From an uncultured Pelagibacteraceae bacterium (lineage in GTDB: Bacteria > Pseudomonadota > Alphaproteobacteria > Pelagibacterales > Pelagibacteraceae): 64,000 nt of DNA. Positions 61,457-64,000 of the stretch are shown piece after piece (within the stretch, counting starts at the first letter, position 1; each line of letters begins with the position of its first letter). The position numbers and the translations under genes are program-made. Below the pieces are notes generated by a model that was not told the origin of the DNA, did no database searches, and saw only the letters and a program-made list of their open reading frames with translations. Where the stretch lies: contig CACFBW010000001.1 of assembly GCA_902564565.1 (NCBI GenBank), forward strand, positions 124,001-188,000, written 5' to 3'.

Positions 61457-62137
61457 TCATTTCAATATATTAATAAAATTTAATCTTGATGGCGGATGAT
61501 TAAGATTGTTAGCTTTTAAAATACTTTTGTTAAGATAATCTGTAACTAGTTTTAAACCTGAAAGTAAAACTTCATAGTCGATATTATTATTATCACGTTC
61601 TATTAAAAATTTAGGAACATTTTTTACAGAAGAGTTTGATTTGACAAAATATTTTTTTTCATTTCCTACATTTATTGAAGTCACTATACTTTCAAGACTT
61701 AAATCATAACCTACATGTTTAAGTATATCCAGTTCCCATAAAACATACTCTTTTAACCATATTGAATGATTTAAATTCTCAAATAAATTTTCGATACCAT
61801 CAAAAATTTTTCTATTTTCCTGCAATTCTACGGTTAATAATTTTACCAAACTCATTGCTGATGAGATACATAATAACTTTTTTTTATTATCAAAAAAGAA
61901 TGGACTAATTGGCTTTACAATTTCAACTTTAAAATTACCAATTTTATTCTCACTTTTAAAATTATAATTTATATGAAGTTTATTTCCAACTTGTAGATAA
62001 TTTTTAATTTTTTTAGAAGTTCCGCCAAATATTATCGCCGAACATTTTCCATGATGTTTGGTATAAAATTCTGCAATAATTGAGTTTTCATTATACTTAT
62101 TTTTAGATATTAAAAAACCTTGATCGATCCAGTTCAT
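61457..62137 (-). CDS. recO: DNA repair protein RecO
   Basis: 226 residues. An N-terminal OB fold ('WIDQGFLISKNKYNENSIIAEFYTKHHGKCSAIIFGGTSKK') precedes a helical domain with 'SAMSLVKLLTVELQENRKIFDGIENLFENL' and 'YVLWELDILKHVGYDLSL'. It loads RecA on SSB-coated DNA. The zinc CxxC of many RecO proteins is absent. It overlaps rnc by 4 bases; era, normally between them, is missing. Confidence 0.88.
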   Translation of the reverse strand: MNWIDQGFLISKNKYNENSIIAEFYTKHHGKCSAIIFGGTSKKIKNYLQVGNKLHINYNFKSENKIGNFKVEIVKPISPFFFDNKKKLLCISSAMSLVKLLTVELQENRKIFDGIENLFENLNHSIWLKEYVLWELDILKHVGYDLSLESIVTSINVGNEKKYFVKSNSSVKNVPKFLIERDNNNIDYEVLLSGLKLVTDYLNKSILKANNLNHPPSRLNFINILK

Positions 62138-62802
62138 TTTTTAAATAAATTTTTCAATAAAATTGATGCTGCATTTTGTTCTGCTTCTTTTTTTGATGAG
62201 CCTTTTCCTTTTATTAATTTTGAATTTTTTAACTTAACTCCAATTTTAAATAAGGGTTTATGTTTTGGTCCAGAACTTTCTAATAATTTATATTCTGGTA
62301 ATAATTTAAAATTTTTAAGAGAATATTCTTGGAGTTTAGTTTTTGAATCAACATATGTTTCACCACTTGAATTAATATGTTTGCTCCACAACTCCAATAT
62401 AAATTTTTCAACTATCTCAATACCTCTATCTAAATAAACAGCACCAATAAGAGATTCACATGCATCAGAAATAATTTTATCTTCTATTTTAAATATTTTT
62501 TTTTTTGAATTACCTACGATAACAAATTTTTCTAAATTAATAGATTTTGCAACTTCTAAGCATTTTTTTTTATTTACTAATGAAGCTAATTTTTTATCAA
62601 GAGATCCTTCTCTGTCATTGGGATATTTTTCTAAAAGTTTTTTTGAAATAACAAGTCCCAGCACTCTATCACCAAGGAATTCTAATTTTTCATTGCTTTG
62701 AATAGAATTATAACTTTTATGAGTTAAAGATTGGATTAAAAGGTGTTTGTTTTTAAATTTTAAATTTATTATTTTTTCAAATTTATTAAACTCTGAGCTC
62801 AT
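62134..62802 (-). CDS. rnc: Ribonuclease III
   Basis: 222 residues. The nuclease signature is 'NEKLEFLGDRVLGLVISKKLLEKYP' with the catalytic Glu/Asp, 'SDACESLIGAVYLDRG' supplies the second acidic site, and a C-terminal dsRNA-binding domain reads 'KTKLQEYSLKNFKLLPEYKLLESSGPKHKPLFKIGV' and 'GSSKKEAEQNAASILL'. It cuts rRNA precursors and sRNA duplexes. The lepB gene follows directly (one-base overlap). Confidence 0.96.
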   Translation of the reverse strand: MSSEFNKFEKIINLKFKNKHLLIQSLTHKSYNSIQSNEKLEFLGDRVLGLVISKKLLEKYPNDREGSLDKKLASLVNKKKCLEVAKSINLEKFVIVGNSKKKIFKIEDKIISDACESLIGAVYLDRGIEIVEKFILELWSKHINSSGETYVDSKTKLQEYSLKNFKLLPEYKLLESSGPKHKPLFKIGVKLKNSKLIKGKGSSKKEAEQNAASILLKNLFKK

Positions 62803-63533
62803 TAAGATATTTTTTTAAAAAAACGATTAAATTTAATTGATTCATGCCATTTCCAAAATTCCAATAAATAGCCAATTCTATAGTCAGATGAAAAAAAAAT
62901 AAACTGAGCTTTTCCAACCAAATTATTCTCATGAACATAGCCTACGCTAGTTAGAAAGCGACTATCTTTTGAGCAATCTCTATTATCTCCAAGAAAAAAA
63001 TAATGATTTATAGGTACAACAAATTTGTCAGAATTTTGAAAACTTAAATTTTTTCGATATGAGGCTATATATTTTTTGTCGTTAGGTAATTTTTCTTCGA
63101 AAATATTAACCGCCATTTTTTTGTTTCCACAAGAAACTTGCTCATTTTTTGAAATTATAGTTTTTAAAATTTGATTATTATTTATATAAAGATCTCCATC
63201 AATAAATTGAACAATATCACCAGGTAAACCGATTAAACGTTTAATGTAGTCAGTTCTATTATCGGAAGGAGTTTTAAATACAATTACATCACCTCTGCTT
63301 GGTTTTGAATTGAAAATTCTACCATTAAATATTGCAGGGCTAAATGGAAATGAATGTTTGCTATAACCGTATGAATATTTTGTTACGAAAAGTCTATCTC
63401 CAACTAAAAGATTTGGCTCCATTGATGATGATGGGATATAAAAAGGTTGCAAAAAAAGAGATCTAATTAAAACAGCAATTATTAGTGCGTAAAATATTGT
63501 CTTTAAATTATCTATAAAAAAATCTTTATTCAT
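62802..63533 (-). CDS. lepB: Signal peptidase I
   Basis: 243 residues anchored by one N-terminal span. The nucleophile Ser is in 'FYIPSSSMEPNLLVGDRLFVTKYSYG', the general base Lys in 'RTDYIKRLIGLPGDIVQF', and 'YFFLGDNRDCSKDSR' closes the family pattern. It cleaves Sec and Tat signal peptides, several of which appear in this window. acpS-lepB-rnc is the usual alphaproteobacterial order. Confidence 0.97.
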   Translation of the reverse strand: MNKDFFIDNLKTIFYALIIAVLIRSLFLQPFYIPSSSMEPNLLVGDRLFVTKYSYGYSKHSFPFSPAIFNGRIFNSKPSRGDVIVFKTPSDNRTDYIKRLIGLPGDIVQFIDGDLYINNNQILKTIISKNEQVSCGNKKMAVNIFEEKLPNDKKYIASYRKNLSFQNSDKFVVPINHYFFLGDNRDCSKDSRFLTSVGYVHENNLVGKAQFIFFSSDYRIGYLLEFWKWHESIKFNRFFKKIS

Positions 63534-63539
63534 TTTTTA

Positions 63540-63923
63540 TCATTTTTGAAATATTACAAAAGCTACAGAATAATTTTTTTCATCTGAAATAGATAGTAAG
63601 AAATTGAAATTTTTGATTTTAAACTTCTTCGTAATGATAAATTTAATCTTTTTTGTAATGTAAAAAAAAGGTTTTCCAGATCTGTCATTTTTGACAACTA
63701 TATCTTTAAAATTTAAATTATTACGGAATCCGGTACCTAGAGACTTTGAAAAAGCTTCTTTAGCAGCAAACCTTTTTGCAAAAAAAGATGTTTTATTTAC
63801 TTTTTTTTTTGAATCTAAAATTTCATAACTAGAAAAGACTCTTTTTAAAAAATTCTTATTTCTAATCATTTTTTTTATTCTAGAATTCTTAACTATATCA
63901 ATCCCTACACCAGATAATTTCAT
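63540..63923 (-). CDS. acpS: Holo-[acyl-carrier-protein] synthase
   Basis: 127 residues, transfers phosphopantetheine to ACPs. 'GVGIDIVKNSRI' has the metal-binding Asp and 'FFAKRFAAKEAFSKSLGTG' the KEA motif. It is expected to activate the housekeeping ACP and perhaps the specialised ACP at 23.8 kb. Only 2 bases separate it from pdxJ upstream. Confidence 0.95.
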   Translation of the reverse strand: MKLSGVGIDIVKNSRIKKMIRNKNFLKRVFSSYEILDSKKKVNKTSFFAKRFAAKEAFSKSLGTGFRNNLNFKDIVVKNDRSGKPFFYITKKIKFIITKKFKIKNFNFLLSISDEKNYSVAFVIFQK

Positions 63924-63925
63924 AA

Positions 63926-64000
63926 TTATTTTTTAAGTATTTTTTTAAATTTTTTAATAACAGATTTAATTCCATAAAAAAAAGATTCGCCTACGATAAA
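63926..64000 (-). CDS. pdxJ: Pyridoxine 5'-phosphate synthase, C-terminal end (cut by window)
   Basis: Only the last 24 residues are inside the window ('FIVGESFFYGIKSVIKKF' then 'KKILKK' and TAA). 'IVGESFFYGI' matches the last helix of PdxJ, and pdxJ is the standard gene upstream of acpS in Alphaproteobacteria. The identification rests on this short segment plus context. Confidence 0.65.
   Translation of the reverse strand, partial: FIVGESFFYGIKSVIKKFKKILKK

Overview
The window is a contiguous piece of a very AT-rich, densely packed alphaproteobacterial chromosome. Three things suggest a SAR11/Pelagibacterales-like marine bacterium: the AT bias of codons and spacers, neighbours that mostly touch or overlap by 4-30 bases, and alphaproteobacterial markers (an NDUFS4-like complex I subunit, a CtaA-type haem A synthase, a CBP3-like bc1 chaperone, and the glyA-nrdR-ribDEB-ribH-nusB-thiL-hppA order). 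This placement is an inference from style and synteny, not from a marker search.

Layout. 1-21 kb is housekeeping: the gyrA 3' end, coaD, a periplasmic cyclophilin and tgt; tRNA-Lys; an M48 protease, a DUF502 protein, recG and sdhE; tRNA-Ser; then one long plus-strand operon (rarD, mltB-like, SPOR lipoprotein, D,D-carboxypeptidase, tmk, holB, metG, tatD, a metallo-beta-lactamase protein and a sugar epimerase). Glutathione peroxidase, nhaA and a zinc-ribbon protein run the other way, followed by tRNA-Pro, the NDUFS4-like gene, an SbmA/BacA-like transporter, glpX and tRNA-Glu.

21-38.6 kb is an accessory surface-polysaccharide island. It holds a FkbH/acyl-carrier-protein/acetyltransferase cassette, a two-domain glycosyltransferase, a DegT aminotransferase with an FdtA-like ketoisomerase, a sugar epimerase, two methyltransferases, a GT9-like transferase and a GT11-like transferase. 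Embedded in it is a vitamin B12 module: a cobalamin riboswitch drives btuB and a small DUF6580 membrane protein, and a radical SAM enzyme is divergent from them. The island ends at a tyrosine recombinase gene with a perfect inverted repeat at its 5' side. Just beyond lies a GC-rich stretch of about 190 nt that folds into several hairpins and ends in a terminator-like stem and T tract. I could not assign it to a known RNA family.

39-64 kb returns to core genes, nearly all on the minus strand: the run rplM-rpsI-argC-(Lys-rich protein)-hom-AEC-EamA with divergent metY; ctaA, a chorismate mutase, rpmG, merR-like, ihfA-like, plsX, rpmF and the bc1 chaperone; bamE-like; hppA and the riboflavin/one-carbon cluster up to rpiB; hemB; and recO-rnc-lepB-acpS-pdxJ.

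Points worth a second look are the structured RNA and recombinase at the island edge, the self-contained B12 uptake and use module, the FkbH cassette, and several core proteins with altered metal-binding motifs (Tgt, NrdR, the beta-lactamase-fold protein, the RibA half of RibBA). fabH and era are absent from loci where they are usually found.
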